From the IMG/VR virus record IMGVR_UViG_3300030333_000940, positions 1 through 30,048 of that record: a DNA stretch of 30,048 nucleotides. One strand, written 5' to 3'. This document shows, in pieces, positions 29,070 to 30,048 of this stretch. The DNA comes from a virus. The number at the start of each line of letters is the position of its first letter. Position 1 is the first letter of the stretch. Below the pieces are notes generated by a model. It ran no database searches. It had not been told where the DNA came from and saw nothing but the letters and a program-made list of their open reading frames with translations. The translations under genes were made by a program, and so were the position numbers.

Positions 29070-29650
29070 GCTTTTATCTCCATAAGTGTCAATGAACTTG
29101 TATATGTACCAGCTTGTCCATAAACTGATTCATTTCCTTGTGGGCGATTAATATGTTGTGTAACTACTCCCGAACTTGCATTTCCAGAAGCAAATTGAAC
29201 CTTATAAGTAAATTGATTTGTAGATGGAATTGTATCTAAATAAGTTGCAGTTATTGGTGAGCCAGTATCATACGCAGTTCCCAAAGTATGTTCATCAGAA
29301 CTCCAAAAAGAGCCATTTCTTACAAAATCATTAGAGGTTACAGTTGTACCAGCTACTGTACCAGCATTACCACCACCACTTGTTTCATATCTATATATTC
29401 TAAATCCACCATTGGTATTTGATTTTGCTAACCCAATGTTTGTTGTTACAAAAATTTTATTATTTGCACTTGAAGCTGTAATATTTACAGATAAACCCAC
29501 TACATCTGTCCAAGTTGATGTGCTGTCTATTTCTTGTTCTGTAAAACTATGAGCCGATAAACATTGAAGCACAGTACCAGACGGCATTTTAGCACTAGGT
29601 ACAGTAGTTGCAGTTCCTAAAAGGTTTGCTAAATTTCGTGCGTTGCTCAT
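29066..29650 (-). CDS. Tail appendage / fibre distal protein, 194 aa
   Basis: The start MSNARNLANLLGTATTVPSA is a well known start of short fibre-like proteins in environmental phages. The rest is beta-rich with Ser/Thr/Gly/Asn, including SVNITASSANNKIFVTTNIG and a Gly run (SGGGNAGT), and a closing SSLTLMEIKA. This kind of C-terminal jelly-roll-like domain is often at the tip of tail fibres and may bind receptors. It is followed by a chaperone-like gene (4-base overlap) and preceded by another. Confidence 0.72.
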   Translation of the reverse strand: MSNARNLANLLGTATTVPSAKMPSGTVLQCLSAHSFTEQEIDSTSTWTDVVGLSVNITASSANNKIFVTTNIGLAKSNTNGGFRIYRYETSGGGNAGTVAGTTVTSNDFVRNGSFWSSDEHTLGTAYDTGSPITATYLDTIPSTNQFTYKVQFASGNASSGVVTQHINRPQGNESVYGQAGTYTSSLTLMEIKA

Positions 29651-29660
29651 ATCTTATTCC

Positions 29661-29942
29661 TTAACTCGGTTTCGTTGGAAAAGTTACGTTATCCAAATCA
29701 GATGCTTTAGTAATGTCTCTAAGCTCTTGTCTATACTTTCGCCATGCAGTTGCATCACCATCACTATCTGTAAGTGTATTTATTTTATGGTCTGCTTCTT
29801 CTAACAATGGTTTTCTAGTATCTCTTAAAGTATTTTTTTTACGTTCAGTAGCACCATCAACCCAAGCCTTTTCTTCAGCTTCTCTTGCTTTAACTTCTTC
29901 TGAAGTCATTTCTACCAATAAATTATTAACCATTTTTTTCAT
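29661..29942 (-). CDS. Tail assembly chaperone-like protein, 93 aa
   Basis: The N-terminus is charged and helical (MVNNLLVEMTSEEVKAREAE), followed by a KPLLEEADHKINTL stretch. The C-terminal part reads DGDATAWRKYRQELRDITKA and ends VTFPTKPS. The W..YRQ.LRDI...........FP..P pattern is the known chaperone signature near tail fibres (XkdW-like group). It starts at the stop of the partial fibre gene (TAATG) and has AAGGA before the next gene. It would assist the fibre encoded before it. Confidence 0.75.
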   Translation of the reverse strand: MKKMVNNLLVEMTSEEVKAREAEEKAWVDGATERKKNTLRDTRKPLLEEADHKINTLTDSDGDATAWRKYRQELRDITKASDLDNVTFPTKPS

Positions 29943-30048
29943 TAGTCTTTAAGCCCATAAAGTTTAACTGATCCTGATGCAATATCTCCACTACTCATAT
30001 AAAATCTTATACCATTTACAACATCAGAAGCATTAGTTGAATTTATAC
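29942..30048 (-). CDS. Tail fibre/appendage protein, C-terminal fragment
   Basis: This frame is open from the right edge to TAA 29944-29942. The last 35 residues are visible: INSTNASDVVNGIRFYMSSG then DIASGSVKLYGLKD. The pattern G.RFY.SSG.IASG...(L/V)YG(L/I)K is a typical fibre C-terminus in environmental phages. The N-terminus lies outside. Joining it directly to the fibre fragment at the left edge gives an immediate stop, so the two are not shown to be one gene. Confidence 0.7.
   Translation of the reverse strand, partial: INSTNASDVVNGIRFYMSSGDIASGSVKLYGLKD

Noticed and set aside
1-30048. T7-type phage RNA polymerase promoters
   Set aside because: No consistent 17-23 base T7-like promoter was found by eye and no phage polymerase gene is in the window. 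The CTTTGTACA element is too short to support that reading.
1-30048. Diversity-generating retroelement, suggested by the BPP-1-like head genes
   Set aside because: No reverse transcriptase or template/variable repeat pair is visible in the window.
1-30048. Complete circular genome with the ends joined
   Set aside because: Joining base 1 to base 30048 breaks the fibre frame with an immediate stop, and expected fibre sequence is missing.
1-30048. tRNA genes, CRISPR arrays, insertion sequences
   Set aside because: No cloverleaf-like pattern, spaced repeat array or transposase was seen. The only recombinase is the serine recombinase.

Overview
This window is most of a tailed double-stranded DNA phage (or prophage) genome of podovirus type. 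No host genes, tRNAs, rRNAs or CRISPR arrays were seen. The virion module (head-tail connector, Bbp19-like protein, DUF2833 protein, tail tubular A and B analogues, gp14-like protein, two very large internal virion proteins, and a fibre with a T7 gp17-type N-terminus) is podoviral. There is no DNA polymerase, primase, helicase or phage RNA polymerase in the window. Replication looks lambda-like, with an initiator, host machinery and an exonuclease/RecT pair. The A+T-rich base composition and the family mix fit an environmental, possibly marine, proteobacterial phage. That host guess is inference.

Layout. (1) Bases 1-19045, minus strand: packaging and virion genes. In transcription order these are a small conserved protein, terminase small and large subunits, DUF2833 protein, three tiny proteins, connector, Bbp19-like protein, scaffold, terminator, capsid, decoration-like protein, adaptor, nozzle, gp14-like protein, three large virion proteins and a tail fibre that runs off the left edge. 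(2) Bases 19211-21463, minus strand: replication. In transcription order these are a DUF1064 nuclease, an overlapping DnaA domain IV protein, a small unknown, a zinc-ribbon peptide and a winged-helix initiator whose own gene holds four 22-bp iterons beside an A/T-only stretch (probable origin). (3) A divergent promoter region at 21464-21545. (4) Bases 21546-26614, plus strand: early/regulatory and recombination genes. These are small unknowns, a serine recombinase, a winged-helix regulator, membrane peptides, YqaJ-type exonuclease, RecT and a LexA-DNA-binding-domain-like protein. (5) Bases 26611-30048, minus strand: tail-appendage proteins and chaperones, then lysis (XhlA-like, EF-hand membrane protein, 3TM holin, 24-residue hydrophobic peptide, GH108 endolysin).

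Most genes touch or overlap by 1-17 bases (many TAATG or ATGA junctions), so translation is probably coupled in long operons. The serine recombinase and the LexA-like protein make a temperate or site-specific recombination lifestyle possible, but no att site or integrase/repressor pair was proven.

The most notable observations are: a capsid gene whose conserved N-terminus can only be reached from an AUA start codon; a lambda-like origin in which the DNA repeat is kept across a change of reading frame; a DnaA domain IV gene overlapping a nuclease gene out of frame by about 190 bases; an ADP-ribosyltransferase-like (ART-PolyVal) domain on a probable ejected virion protein; a CTTTGTACA element found at four gene boundaries; and several genes of 21-56 codons that simple length cut-offs would miss.
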